Source: Closterium sp. NIES-65
Taxonomy: Eukaryota; Streptophyta; Zygnematophyceae; Desmidiales; Closteriaceae
Direction of reading: 5' to 3'
DNA length: 64,000 nt
Assembly (NCBI GenBank): GCA_948144175.1
Contig: CANXME010002068.1
Location: 5,537,001-5,601,000, forward strand
Below the pieces are notes generated by a model that was not told where the DNA came from, did not search any database, and worked only from the letters and a program-made list of their open reading frames with translations. Each line of letters begins with the position of its first letter. Within the stretch, counting starts at the first letter, position 1. Made by a program: the position numbers and the translations under genes. This document shows positions 1 through 12,611 of this stretch, piece after piece.

Positions 1-3000
1 CAAAGTCACCACACATTCCGAGCAAAAGTTCAAAGGCCAGAAGGCCAGTTCACATGCAAGATCACATACAGAGATATACAAGAGTCAAGCAAGCAAGAGC
101 AAGAGTATATATAGGTCAAGGTACAAGCAAGGTCAAGAAGTGAGCAAGTGAGGCAAGAGAGGCACAAGACCCAGCTGTGTGCAGCAGCGCTGATGATCAC
201 AAGGCGCAAGTGCCTTGGTGAAGACATCAGCAGTGTTGGCCTCAGAGGCCACGTACGCAAGTCGCAACTGTCCACGCTGCTGTAGCTCACGAGCAAGAAA
301 GTAGCGGAGAGCAATGTGCTTCGTTCTGTGCTCCAGACGCTGCTCTCAACACAAGGCCAGCATGGCCTTGTTGTCTACGTACAGGACTGGAGGAGAACAA
401 GGCGGCTCTCCTAGGTCGGTCAGCAGGTAGGTGAGCCAGCGAAGCTCCTGGGCCGCCATAGCCCCGACGTAGATCTCAGCCTCACAACTAGAGCCGAGAA
501 CAGAAGACGAGCGGGTAGCACGCCACGAAACAGAGCCGGAACCAAGGCTGAAGGTGTAACCCTGTGACGACCGCTGCGTAGCCTGGTCGTCAGCCCAAGA
601 AGCGTCTGCGTGCCCAGTGAGGACCACTGAACTCTGCCCTCCAAGCACAAGCCCCATGCCCGACGTACTGCACAAGTAGCGCAACACCCTCTTCGCTGCA
701 GCCACGTGCTCTGGTTTGTGTCTTCCAGGAGCAACATAGCGTGCCAAGATGCTAAGAAGGTATGCAAGGTCAGGTCGTATGCAGGTCATCAGGTACACGA
801 GGCAGCCAACAAGCTCTGCAAATAGGCCACTCGACTCTACGGACTCATCCGAAGGCAGAGCTGAGAGCGAGTGGCGAGTAGGCAGAGGAGTGGCCTGAGG
901 CGAGGAGTACGTGAAGCCGAAGCGCTGAAGGACCTGCTGCACCATGTGTGACTGAGTCAGGGTAATGGTGCGGCGTGCTCTGTCCCGGGTGATCTGCAGG
1001 CCAAGGTAGCTGCGCAGTTCACCCAGGTCTGTGCACATGTGTCTCTTCTGCAGCTCGGACTTCACGTGGGCGAGTCCAGCAGTGTCAGCTGTGGCAAAGA
1101 CCAAGTCGTTGACGTACACGAGGATGTAGAACGGCGGCAAAGAAGTGTCGGTGCGTAGAAACAGCGATGCGTCGGCAGTAGAGGGAGCAAACCCAAGAGC
1201 CGCAAGTGTAGTCCTCAGTGTGTCGTGCCACTCACGCGGTGCCTGGCGGAGACCGTAGACTGGCCGCCGGAGGCTCCACTGGGTGCCAGGAGGAAAAGAC
1301 CCAGTGAAGCCAGGTGGGCGACGCAGCCAGATCTCCTCGTGCAGGCCGCCCTACAAGAAAGCAGTGCTGAAGTCAATAGAGTGCAGCTCGTAGTCACGGT
1401 GAGCAGCTATGTGCAGCAGTACCCGAAGAGTGGTCATCTTCAGGGTGGGAGAGAAGGTCTGAAAGTAGTCAACTCCCTGCCGCTGACTGAAGCCACGAGC
1501 CACGTAACGCGCCTTGAAGACAGGCGGAGAACCCGGCGGCCGCTTCACCCTGAAAATCCACATGCCACTGACGATGTTCGCCCCAGGCGGGGGAACCTCG
1601 TCAACGTAGGTGCCTGTTGACTTCCAGGAAGCCATCTCTGCGTCCATAGCTGCCTACCACTAAGAGGAGTAGGGACCCTCTATCGCCTCCGCGTAAGAGC
1701 GCGGAGTCGGGATGTCTAGTGCATCTGGGTCTCCCTTAGGGGTAAGCAGTACAGACGCGAGATGAGGTGAAGCGGCGGCCAGACACTGGAACTCCTCCTG
1801 CCTGTCCTCAAGGACGTCCGTGCCAAGGGCACACTCACCCCTGACGGACGGAGGACAGGCAGACTCAGACTCAGCGAGGAGACTAGCAGCGTAGTCTAGA
1901 CGACAGCGCGCAGCAAAGTCGACGAGCTCAGTAACAAGGGCAGACGCAGCAGAAGACTCGAAAGAAGGGTCAGTGACGGCAGTAGCAAGGAGACGCGTGA
2001 CAGTAGGACTGGCAGCACGAAGAGAGTCCGACTCCGGGTCGGCAAGAGCAGGAAGAGAGGACTCAGGAGGAGAAGGCAAAGGGGCACGCAAAGGAGCAGT
2101 GGACGGACGCAGAGACATCCGGTGCGTGCCAGGGACAGGAGGAGGACGCTAACGCGAACCGCGACCACTAGTGCGCGCAGCACGAACAGGCGACGTAGGA
2201 CGTGACGCAGGCTCACGACGCTCAGTAAGACCTCCAGTCGGACCAGTGTAGGGAGAAGGAGCAGGCAAAGGGGAGGCAGGCTATAGCTGTGACTGTGACT
2301 GGACAGACTGTGGACCCTCTAAGGGAGGAGGAGGAGGACTAGGAGGAGGTGTAAGACCAAGAACCTGCTGCAGGAGTGGAACGAAGTACGGTCGGGGCCG
2401 CGTGGCGACGCCAGAAACAGCAGGGACAGCACCAGTACCCCCAGCAGGAGTACCCGCTCCAGCAGCACCTCCAGTAGCTCCAGAACCCCCAGCAGCACCT
2501 CCAGCAGCCCCAGAACCTCCAGCAGCACCAGGAGCACTGCCAGGCGAACCGCTAGCGGTAGTCTCAGCGCCAACAGGCTCAGCAGCACCAGCTCCAGGAG
2601 AACCCGCAGGCCCAGCAGCTCCAGTACTCCCAGTACGAGCACCTCCGGGACGCGCGGCAGCAGCACCCTCAGCAGCCGAAGAACCTCCAGCACCACTAGC
2701 ACGCCTCCAGCGCCGGGCAAACCACTCACGCAGCTCCTGTGGGGAGAGTGGCTCCCGGCGAGACGAAGCACCCGGAGAACCTCCAGGCAAAGAACCTCCA
2801 GTCTCAGCACCCCCAGGCTCAGCACCCCCAGGCTCAGCACCCCCAGACTCCGCACCCCCAGGCTCAGCACCCCCAGGCACAGCACCCCCAGTCACAGCAC
2901 CCCTAGGCTCAGCACCCACAGCAGCACCAGAGTCACCAGTGACCTTGACAGGCTCGACCGCGTCTACCTGGGAGACACCTGAAGGGGCAGGACCCTGAGG

Positions 3001-3411
3001 GGGAAGGGGGTCTACCGGGGGGGGACCTGGTACCAAGAAGAGCGGGGGTGGGGGGAGGGACGGAGTGCGGTAGGGGAAGAGGCGGTAGTAGGGTACCGAC
3101 TCGTCAAACGTGACGTCCTGGGAGGACAGAACACAGCGAGAGGTGGGGTGGTAGAACTGCCACCGAGGGGCGTCGGGGGGGAACGCCAGGAAGACGCAGG
3201 GAGCAGCGCGAGGGGACAGCTTGTCCGCAGACAAGTCGCGGACAAACGCCCAAGATCCCCAGACCCGGAACGCCGACGCATCGCCAACCTTCCCCGTCCA
3301 CAGCAGGGCTGGGGAGGTCTCCGGCCTGGAGACCCTGGGGTGGAGGTTGATCAGATGCGCTGCGTACCGGACCGCAAACGGCCACAGAAAATGGGGGGCA
3401 GCCGCATGCAA
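1..3411 (-). mobile_element. Copia retrotransposon copy 1, 5'-truncated, runs off left edge
   Basis: Minus-strand Ty1/Copia element. Reading right to left it holds the end of the integrase, a Pro/Gly/Ala-rich linker, reverse transcriptase and RNase H, then the 3' untranslated region, which matches the 3' end of the complete copy at 23488-30750. The 3' LTR must lie left of the window. At about 3411 homology to the other two copies stops abruptly inside the integrase and unrelated DNA follows, so the 5' half (gag, protease, integrase core, 5' LTR) is missing. No target duplication can be tested. Confidence 0.9.
346..3411 (-). pseudogene. Copia copy 1 pol remnant (integrase end, RT, RNase H)
   Basis: Broken polyprotein of copy 1. 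The integrase C-terminal part and Gly/Ala/Pro linker lie at 3411-2281, linker and pre-RT region at 2118-1660, and RT plus RNase H in one frame at 1647-346. Compared with copy 2, premature stops replace Gln or Arg codons at 1660-1662, 1654-1656 and 1351-1353 (all CAG to TAG) and at 346-348 (CGA to TGA). The RT active-site motif reads YVND (Asn codon at 1108-1110) instead of YVDD, so the enzyme would be dead. The RNase H end with the usual Copia DNKAM segment is recognisable. The linker carries Gly-Gly-Ala-Glu-Pro-type repeats and one copy of an SPQELREWF motif, both shared with the other copies. Confidence 0.88.
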
Positions 3412-3775
3412 TCTGTAATAGAAATGTCAGCTTTTCTTTTCCACTGAAACTAACCAATAGGAATTAATGTAAGTATCTCGGATTATGACTCCTTTCTTTT
3501 TTGACAGCAGCAGCTTCCATGTTTGACAGCTGCAACAGGATTGGAAAATAAACACGCCTTTTCAGATTTACTTGGCTACAAACTATAAGGCAACCCCTTA
3601 CAGAACTCTAAGATAGGAACGCATGTGTACAAACCATCCACACATAGCACACCTTCTACATAACAGAACCATCACTCGTTCCAACAAACTACAAGGCACA
3701 CATCATCAGGGCATCGCGGCAGTAGCAGGCAAAAAGCGCTCCGCCACCCCCCCAGGACCATTTCCCAAGCTGCAC
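3412..3775. other. Intergenic stretch and presumed VIPP1 3' UTR
   Basis: No gene recognised. It separates the truncated Copia copy from the stop codon of the minus-strand VIPP1 gene and probably includes that gene's 3' untranslated region. No clear polyadenylation signal was seen. Confidence 0.5.
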
Positions 3776-6700
3776 TTAAAGTTCCCTTGCCCGCCTCCTG
3801 AGCTCATTCAGCTCTGCTTCCACCTCAAGCTCCTTGAGTGACTTCTGTGACCGTCCCTCTGGCAGTGAGGACGAGGATTTCTGTGGGACACAGAAGCAGA
3901 TGGAGGAAAGGGAAGGAATAGTTGGGGGTACTATTTGGAGTGGCACAGAGCAGTTCAAGCTTTATCCATAAGCAGAGAATGCAGGCGGGAAAGAAGTTCC
4001 AGATAACGCGCTAGGCAAGTGGGGAGGGGAGGGGTGAGAGTGGGTGGGTAGAGTTGAGGGCGTAGAGTGGGTGGGTGGGTATCCTACCTTGTCTGGCAGC
4101 AGCATGTCCATCTTGAGTGCCTCCAGGTCATCATCCACTGACCCCTTCTCCAGCAGGGCGAACTGCACACACACACATACATACACACAGTGTCACACAC
4201 AAGCAGTGCACGGGCAGGGGGAGGGAACGGATCTATTGAGATGAGCAGGAGGAGTGGACGGGAAGAACACAATGACATTTGCACTGAATAGGATGGGTGT
4301 GCTTGCAGAGGATGCTCATACCACACAAGGCACCTTGCAATATGGGATCGAATGTTGAAAAGAATGGATGAATGCATGATAGAAGCAGCCCAAGAACTTC
4401 CATGACATGGATGCAGGCGCGAAAACAGCTGGCAGACAGGCAGGCAGGCAGGCATGCTGTTACCCACCTTGGAGGAAAGATCATCTGACGTCAGCTGGCC
4501 CACTGCCTCTGACTCCGCCTCAAGGGCGAGCACTGCTCATAAATACACATGCGAATGGGGGGATGGGGGAGGCGGGAATGGTGCAAAAAAAAGAACAAGG
4601 CATACTGATGAGTAATAAGGAACGTCAGTTGACAGACAGTAGGGGCAACGGAGTGTGCTGTAATTGAAGAAGCATCACACTCTGGTAAGAGTGGAAGGTG
4701 TGGTCAGAGTTGCCGAGAGTTAAGCAAGCCAGCCCAAGGCTTTACTTTCCACACAGAGCCAGATCGATGGCCAAAAAACGCGCTCGCTTTCACTAGCAAT
4801 ACTCCCCCATACAGAACACACGACGTGCATAGCTTCCCTCCTTACAGAATGTCCGAGTCATGTGCTTTCTCTGACTTGATGACCTTCCCTCTCTCCTATC
4901 CCACCCCTCCCACAAACCTCCCGGGTCTCACCTTTCTCCTCCATCTTCTCAAACGCAGCCAGAGAGCTGCTGGTGCTGATGCCACCCACCAGCTCGTTCA
5001 CCTTCTGCTGCGTCCTGTAGGCCACACGCGAAAGAAAGAGAAAGAGAGAACGGAGAGACGGGACGTGAGGTGAGTGGGAGGCGAGAGGAGGGGAAAAGTG
5101 GAGGACGCAAAACAACTAAACGCGCACACAAGCGCACAGCTCAAGCATGAGCACGATAGCTCTGGTCCAAATCGAGAGGGACATTGCACTCAGTTCGGGT
5201 GCCAGCGATGGTGGGGACGCTCGCAGACAAATCAGAATGAGTCACCCTCGAGAAAGGCCCAGCACATTGCTGGCAAGCCATAACACTAAGACCAGCTTAC
5301 TTTGCGGACTGAGCGCGGGCCTTGAGAGTGTCCTTCTTCGCCTTTGCCTCAGAAATCTTGCTCTCCAGCAGCTGCTCCGCACACACACCCACACACATAC
5401 AGACCATGGGAAAACGCGCCCATACATTCAACCGAAACCCGAGACGAGAAGGACAAAAGCGATGCATAAAAGGGAGAAGATTAATGCACTTGGTGTTTGA
5501 CGATGACAGGAGCAGCATGGTGTTTGGCGAGTGGCACAACAATCTGGCCTGCGTTGCTAAACAAGCATGGATGGAATTCGACACCAAACAACAGCGCATG
5601 CGTTGCTTAATGGCCGCCCACGCCACGGAACGGAACTTACCCGAGTGTTACCGATGAGCTTGTCTGCTGTCGACTGCTGCTGCTCCAGCTGCGACTCGAG
5701 GCTCCTCGCGTTCTCCTGCACGCACGAGAATTACAAATTTATACGCCTTCAAACATTCCAAACTTCTGATAAATTTCAGACGTGGCAAAAAAAATACAAG
5801 AACAAAGAGACACACAAACAAAAAAACGGCGCACACTGCACTGCTTCAAACCTTTAGCTAACACACGAACCGCACAGTAACGCATACCATACCTAAAAGC
5901 CTAAAAGCCTGTGCCGTTTTACCTCGAACTCCTTGCGCCGCTTGAGAGCCTCCTTCGCCAGCTCCTCCTCGCCCTTGGCCAGAGCCAGCTTCGCCCGCGC
6001 ATACCTGCGGGAGGACGAACGGAGGGACGAGAACGGGAGGAGGAACGGGCGGAAGCGGGCGCGAGCGCACGGCGGAGATATGCGATGAGCACCGGATTGT
6101 AGAGCAAACAAGGAGCAAATGCAGCGGCACAGGAACGAGGAGGCGGGAGCAGGCGCATGCTCGCGAAAGACGTAAAATGAGCACTTCCAGTGTTGACGCC
6201 ACTGTGATTCGGCAACATAAACGACCACACACGCAAAGGCTGGTGCGAGTAACCGTACGCACCAGTCGTCAGAGCTCTGCTGCGCGGCCTTGTACTTGTT
6301 CTCCAGCATCTTAGTGCTGGCGAGCACCTATCAAGCAATCCAGTCAGAAAGCACGCAGTAAACAAGGGCGAAGTCAGCACAAATCAGCACAAAGCGAGGT
6401 CGGTGAATGTAAAGCAAAGAAATAAGGCTCTATAGCTTGTCACTCAGAGCCCGAGGTCACACAGGCCAGAGGGGTGCACATGTGTATAGACCGATGTGCT
6501 TGTTAAAGAAATACCGCAAACGTGAAGGGTTTGGAGAATACGCGCGTCTCTTAAGTGGCAGCGTCAAACACCATGAGCTTCAGCTTAGCTTCTGAAGGGC
6601 AGAAATGAACAAGTGAGGCGAGAGAAGTGAATCACCTGTGCAGTGGCTTGTCGCAGCTTGATAAGGTCGTTCTGCATGTCCTCGACCGTCTGGTCCAGCA

Positions 6701-7447
6701 TCTTCTCCGGGTCCTCCATCGAGCTCAACGCCGCGTTCGTGTACGACTGCCAGATAAATGGGGGACGAGGACGAGGGAGAAAGCGGAGGGAAGGATGATA
6801 ATAGTGAGGAGGGAACAGAGCGGACGAAAGAACAGAGCTGGTGAAAGGTTGCGAAAACTGTAAGAATTAACAAACATATAGGCTTGAACTGGTCAGTGCA
6901 GTGGAGCAACGAAACCGATGACAACTGAGAAACGAAGGTAGTCACGAAGGTACCTTGACGATCCGAGAGACACGGTCGAAGATATTCATTTCGGCCGCCA
7001 AGGCTCCTCCGTTGCTGCCAGAGGCACCAATAGCCTGCTGCAACCGCCACGAATCTGCACAATTTTCACAAGCAAACCACACGCGAAACAGCTTCTTCCG
7101 TTACAGGTTTGTTCTTTACCCGTTGCCGAGCTATACCTCGTTACTTTGACTGAGAATTCTTAGGGCAGATACATCTTTCGTTCAGGACCGCCATTGGTGG
7201 TTTGACAGCATGGAAGAACCCGGGAGGAATACGACGAATAACGGCCAAACGGCGGAAGGCGAATGAAAGCTAGACGCATCTTGATTGACGTACCGCGGCC
7301 GCTGAAGAACGTGCTCTGAGAAGAAACCGAAGCTCGGGTTCCTGAGAGCATCCTGGAGCTCAGGGTAGCACGGCTGCCATTTTGAGCACCTTTGCTGCCT
7401 GTCGCGAAGACAGGAAGGACCTTAGAGCCGTTTGCGAGGGCCGCCAT
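3776..7447 (-). CDS. VIPP1: VIPP1 (IM30/PspA family) chloroplast membrane-remodelling protein
   Basis: Eleven exons (7447-7294, 7054-6954, 6746-6636, 6327-6263, 6004-5923, 5715-5641, 5371-5301, 5014-4932, 4532-4468, 4162-4088, 3880-3776) join in phase with GT-AG introns to give 328 residues, close to the usual plant VIPP1 length. Residues 1 to about 70 are Ser/Thr/Arg-rich without acidic clusters, as in a plastid transit peptide. The mature part begins near residue 74 with the amphipathic helix-0 sequence MNIFDRVSRIVKSY. A long coiled coil follows, with the family hallmarks EDPEKML, ASTKMLENKYKAA and ALAKGEEELAKEAL. The last 34 residues, ending ELNELRRRAREL, form the extra C-terminal tail that separates VIPP1 from bacterial PspA. 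Known role of the family: ESCRT-III-like ring and rod assemblies that maintain thylakoid and plastid inner-envelope membranes. The start ATG at 7447 is chosen because it opens the transit peptide; a longer upstream frame is probably 5' UTR. No disabling change is seen. Confidence 0.95.
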
Positions 7448-9346
7448 ACTGTAAAAGCGGTTGCAAGGCAAACTCAAGTTAAATGGCTTTGGGACTGGAA
7501 GGACGGAGCTCGTCGAGTGCTGGATCAAATCAATCGGCAAGTCACAAAAGATCAATCATTCAACAAATTCGGATGGGTAGATAAACACAGGAGTGGGTCA
7601 GGAGAGGGGGAGTCCCAAGAAAGGTCTGCCAGCCACTGCCAGGCAGATCGCAGTGAGTGAGAATCCCGATTCCTGAATCCCAAGGTGTGTGGAGGGGGGG
7701 AACAAGGGAGGCAGGAAACGGAGCTACGGATGAGGTTCGGAGAGAAGCTTGAGAAGTTCATCTGTTGGTTTGGAGAGGCTTGTAAGGGGCCGCGTGATGA
7801 GGTTTGGAGACAAAGCCAACAGGGAGAAGCTGTACCAGCGCGAAGGTCTGGCAAAACAGTCTGGTAACGCGGGACTGATTCGTGGCTAGCGAACAACTTC
7901 GCGTTCACGAATCGTGGTTGCGAAAGTTTTCGGGATTCCAGATGTTTTGGTGTGACCCACAGGGGCACGAAATGTGAGGGCTTCACGCAACCGACGTGGC
8001 AGAGGATTTTGCAAGGTGTCTTCTCATTGGCATTGTCCAATCGAGCAGGAGAGCGAGAACAGTTCCAACCGCCACGTCCGCACCAATTCGCCAGTCACAA
8101 TCAGCACGGGCAAAGGTTGAAGTCACAAGGGAGGGGGTCCGCAACTCATCTCCTGCCAGGTTTCCAGGCAAGGTTGGATGGAATGAAAGGCAACTGAAAT
8201 CAGCGCTCTTTCTGTCAGGGTGTGTCTACTTACAGTTATAAGGTCTTTGCGACATTTGAGCTTTGCTTCAAATGCTATAAGATTGTAGATTGTATTATCT
8301 ATAGTACCAACACCTAATTATACTCCAAGTCATGATAAATCTCTAATTAAAACCACACGAAGTCAATAATATTGAGTTACTTTGTCCGAAACTTGTAGAA
8401 GACGAGCAAAAACTGTCGTATATGAAGTTCTGTATCATATTAAATTTATCAATTTATATTTTGCTATTTAGCATCAAATATCTACACCGAGCTATTTTTT
8501 ATGTTTTGTATATGCTGTTTTTATTGTGAGGTGTTTTTCCGGTTTAAGTGTACGTTGTTTTAATTGTTCGCTGAGAATGCTTGTAGTGGAGATTTAGATA
8601 CAATACAGCTATTGCACATCGACAGCATCAGAAGTTGCATCCAAGTTCATCGAATTCACCCATCACCTGCACGACACGTCACACCACCAATTGGTCCATC
8701 ATCTGCCCTTGCTCCTGGCTTCTAGAAGTCATTGGGGGCGTGTCTAGTCCGAAAGGCGTGTCAGGGAATTTCAGGCAGAATTCGTCACACGCGCGGGTCA
8801 CTACTAGGAGATGATGTCGGCTCGGCACACAATTGCGTTTCATAATTTGCGAATTGAAAACACTCCTCCTCTCTGTATTCACAATTGTCAGCTCCTTTTT
8901 CCTTGTCCAAGTTTGGTTCTCGTTGGTTGACCTCATGCTGTGGGACTGGTTCTGCGCAACCAACTTACGAATCTGCTTTGACGTTGATCCACACAAGTGG
9001 TAGTTTCACCTGCAGCAAGCGGCTAAGCCTGAAAGACGACGTTGACGCAACGGCGGCTAGAGAATCAGGGTCCGTGGTTGTTACTATTAAATTCGTTTTG
9101 CCGCTTCCACCCAAGCTTCTAACAGCCTTGTTGTAGAGAGGTCGATCTACTTCCGATCACGTTGTACTTGGAAACATCCACCGGCCACGGCACTTCTTAG
9201 TCATCGCACCGCAAGTCTCGTCGTAAAATACCAATTGCCCTTTTGGATATAGTTTTGTTTGTTCCAAGTAAGAATTTCGCCTCAAGTAACGACTTGGGGT
9301 GTCACGTAGTTAGGTGTTGATTCCCGCGGCACCTTTGTCCGCAAGG
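7448..9346. other. Intergenic region between divergent genes
   Basis: Presumed shared upstream region of VIPP1 (minus) and the membrane-protein gene (plus). No coding exon recognised. 8240-8640 is clearly more AT-rich than its surroundings. Near 7728 and 7796 two imperfect copies of a GATGAGGTT-GGAGA motif occur. No promoter element can be assigned with confidence. Confidence 0.5.
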
Positions 9347-10253
9347 ATGATGCGACGTTTTCTTGTCGCAGGCGGGAGAACGTCGCAGGGCCGGATGAGC
9401 GACAGGCCCTTCCCTCGATTCCTAGTCTTTGCCGCTGCAGTGCTGCTGTCAGCCATGATCCGCCACAGCCAAGGTACTGCGGGGAGCTTGCGTTCGCTGA
9501 CAATTGAAGCGGATCGTTTCTGATAACATCAGAATTCATACGAATTTATTCAGAAAAAAAATCGAATTCGATGAGAATGCTTGGTTTTTGTCCTGCAGGA
9601 GGACAGGCGTCCTGAAAACACATCAACAACCTGTTTTTTGTTTTTTGTTTTTTTTTTTTTTTTTTTGTTTTTTTTTTATCCCACCCTTCATTCCAACCAA
9701 TGCACAGCGTATAACGTGTCGCTTGAGAGTGTGACGCTCTTTAAACGGTTCTCTTGGTACGGCACGCCATCTGTTTACATCGAATGCGACTCTGCGAATC
9801 GGACGTACCTGCCCGCCGTCAACTCGACGCTGACGTGGTTCACCTTCCAAGGCAACGAGTCATGGCAGGTGGGTGGGTGCGTCGCCACGTGCATGCATGC
9901 TTGTATTCATGGATGATCGGAACGATGGTTGCCTGGTTGGTGGGTGCACGGATGGATGGTGGGAGATGGGTGGTTGCGTGTTGGATGGATGCATCGGGGA
10001 TTGGTGTGATCGATGCATGGGGGGACGTGATGCGACACAATGGAAGTTCAAGCTGGGAGCAGTGAAGGAGGGTTTCCTGTGCGGCTGCTGAACTTGCTTT
10101 TCTTTGGGAGTTTCTGTTTTGTATTCCTGATTGGTCCTGCTGTATGGCTGGGTGAGGTGGCCCATGGGAAGGAAAGCGTTGAAGAGAGGTGAACGAAGCA
10201 AGAAAAGTGAGGGAAACAATGAAGGAGGAGATAAGGGATAGGAGAAAGTCCTT

Positions 10254-10327
<74 letters not shown>

Positions 10328-12065
10328 TTGTGTTGCATTCCATCATTCCATGTGTGTGTCTCTGTGAGCTCGTTGGCTTGTTGCATTGCATTCCACCACA
10401 TTGTTTCAGAAGCACCTGTTGGGGTGGACTGCCATATCTAAACCTCCTTTAACCCTCAGTGTCCCTTCTCGCCGACTCCTTTCCCCCACATCATTACTAG
10501 TCCTCGTTCTTTTTTTGACCTCCCTCCCTCCTCCCATGCCTCCTGTTCACATCTAACATCTTCTCTACCTCGTTCCACATTTTCACGCTTCCCACCTCAG
10601 CCAGTCACACGCTAGGCACCTGCAGCACTGCTTCACCAATGCTCTGCGTGTTGTTGAGCCTTGGGCACCAAGACCGGTGCTTCAGTCCCGCTCAACGCCA
10701 TTACCCCGTCTCCCCCCTCACCCCTCCCCACAACCCCCCGCTGTCTCCCCCTCGCCCCCCTGCTGATACTCTCCCCACCAGCCAGTGACACAGCTAGATC
10801 ACGGGCAGTGCCGCACGTGTGGGCTGTACGAGAGGCAAGCGTTGTGGTACAAGGACGGGTGCTTTGGCACGTGGGCTGTGTGCTCCAGCAACTTCAGCGA
10901 CCGTGACAGCCGCGGCCTCTTCACGTTTGTGCAGCCGGGTAGCTTCCATGCCAACCTGGCGTGTTACGCTTGTAACCACACGGGGGTGGCACATGCTGCG
11001 GCAGAAGGTGTGTGGGTGGGTGGGTGGGGAGGGGGAGGGAGGGGGGGAGGGGGAGGGAGGGGGGGAGGGGGGGGGGGGTGGCAGCACGTGCGGGCGCGTG
11101 CCTGTGTGCATGTGAGTGAGTGAGGCAGAGGGGAGGATAGTTGTGTCTTTACATCATCGTCATTGCAAAGAGTGGTAACAGGCAGCAATGCACATGTTCA
11201 ATGGTGGCTGCGGCATTGTGCATCGTGGGGTGTGCATAGCATAGTGAATGAAACAGAGGAAATTCAATGCTATGATTAAAGTAGGGGACATATACAGACC
11301 TTTTTCTTATCCACACCCATTCCAACCGTTCCTCACGCCTGCTGCTCGCACCCCCCTTCTCCTAATCACTGTATCGTGTGTACCCCTGCTGCTCCCCAAG
11401 CAGCCCCCACTAGCGCAGACACAGGCGCCGACGTAAGTGTGTTTCTGTGGATGTCAGTGGTGGTAGCAGGCATGGGCATAGTCATCATCATTGCTGCCTG
11501 CAGCGTCTTCCTTGCAGCCGAGCCTGAGGCCGAGGCAGAGCGTGTCCGTTTGGAGGGAGAACGGGCCAAGTTCATCGAGATGGGCGGGGGGAAGTCGGAC
11601 GGACGGCCGAGATTTCACGATGGGTATCACTACGAGGGGAGTGAGGACGAGGATAAAGGGGAGCACAAGCGGCATGGGCAGCAGCACCAATCGGAGTTTT
11701 TTGGGAGGTTTCGGGAAGAAGCAGGCGATGTGTTGAGCGATATTGATGAAGAGGATGAGGAGGAGACTACAGGGTTATTCCCTGTGCATCACAAACGCTC
11801 ATCTGCTGTGCCTGGCGCACCAAAAAGGGCTCAGCCTCCGCTTCCTGTGTCATCCGTTCCTGCCTCTGTTCCTCCTCCTGCTGCTGCTGCTGCCGCTGGT
11901 ACGGGCATTGCTGCTGCTGGTCTTACCACCACTCCTACTGGTGCTGGGGGTGTCAGGGAGTCTCCCAATTTAGTTGAAGTTTCCATACTGCAAAGTCCCC
12001 CAGGACGGCCGTTTGAAGCCACACCCAACCCGACTACGGCAGCAGCGTACTACCATGAGTGGTAG
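9347..12065 (+). CDS. Type I membrane protein with Cys-rich ectodomain (plant-type, function unknown)
   Basis: Four exons (9347-9473, 9708-9868, 10782-11007, 11401-12065) join in phase to 392 residues. The N-terminus has a hydrophobic signal segment (FLVFAAAVLLSAMI); a second in-frame ATG at 9395 would leave a shorter, more typical signal peptide. The lumenal or extracellular domain carries paired cysteines (CRTCGLYE, a CFGTWAVC segment, CYACNHTG), several N-x-S/T sites and a conserved-looking stretch with LESVTLFKRFSW, TYLP and ESWQPVTQL. One transmembrane helix follows (VFLWMSVVVAGMGIVIIIAA), then a cytosolic tail of about 190 residues that is acidic and then Ala/Pro-rich. The ectodomain resembles an uncharacterised land-plant membrane-protein family (from memory the DUF7953 type; the identifier is uncertain). 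No function is proposed. Intron 1 holds a T tract and intron 2 a GT repeat. Confidence 0.82.
10255..10324. repeat. GT dinucleotide microsatellite, intron 2
   Basis: About 35 uninterrupted GT units inside intron 2 of the Cys-rich membrane-protein gene. Apparent reading frames across it are artefacts of the repeat. Confidence 0.95.
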
Positions 12066-12236
12066 TACGTATTGTACACTTATATGGCGTATTTATTATG
12101 TGTGCTGTAGTGCATGGGGTGTAGCTACTCGTTACCCATACTATGGCCAGAATTCTAGGTTGTAATTAGTCGCCCACGGTCTTTTTCTTGATAGGTTAAG
12201 TTCAGGAAGCTCCCTTGCCTGAGCAATATTTCATTG
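12066..12236. other. 3' flank of the membrane-protein gene
   Basis: Short AT-balanced stretch between the stop codon and the Gypsy insertion site; probably 3' UTR and intergenic DNA. The Gypsy element did not hit a recognisable exon. Confidence 0.45.
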
Positions 12237-12241
12237 ATTGC

Positions 12242-12584
12242 TGTTACGAGTGCAATTGAGTGAACGAATGAGAATTGCAATATCGAAGCAAGAATACAAT
12301 GAGCGAAGGCATGAGCGAAAAATATATAGCGAAACTACAATGGTAACGGTAATGGACTGTGGTTGTCACGCGACGGGCCTGGGACTGAGGTTGGGAAAAA
12401 GTGTCGAAGCGGAGGCCCAGAGCGCGGGTTACCCGCTGAGCCGTGAGGTCGGGGTGCGATGTGCGAAGGTGGCGGGCGGATTGTCGATGCGAGGGTTGCG
12501 AGTGGTAACGGTGCTGACTGTGGTGCTACAGTGATGTACGCGTTGAGCAGGGATGCGAAGTAAGGAAAAGGAATTTTCCTTACA
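12242..12584 (-). repeat. Gypsy 3' LTR (left)
   Basis: 343-bp LTR, TGTTACGAG...CCTTACA on the plus strand, aligned over its length with the right LTR. It is preceded by the target duplication ATTGC. Confidence 0.95.
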
Positions 12585-12611
12585 CTACCCCCCCCCCTAA
12601 GGAGGTCCTCC

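Noticed and set aside
3221-3447. Plus-strand frames over the Copia 1 integrase end
   Set aside because: Antisense shadows of the minus-strand integrase; the same frames appear opposite copies 2 and 3.
7150-7160. TGAGAATTCTTA in VIPP1 intron 1, resembling the palindrome family
   Set aside because: Arms too short and no flanking repeats were found, so it was not counted.
9840-10452. Frames with runs of His-Thr or Cys-Val around 10.3 kb
   Set aside because: Produced by the GT microsatellite in an intron.
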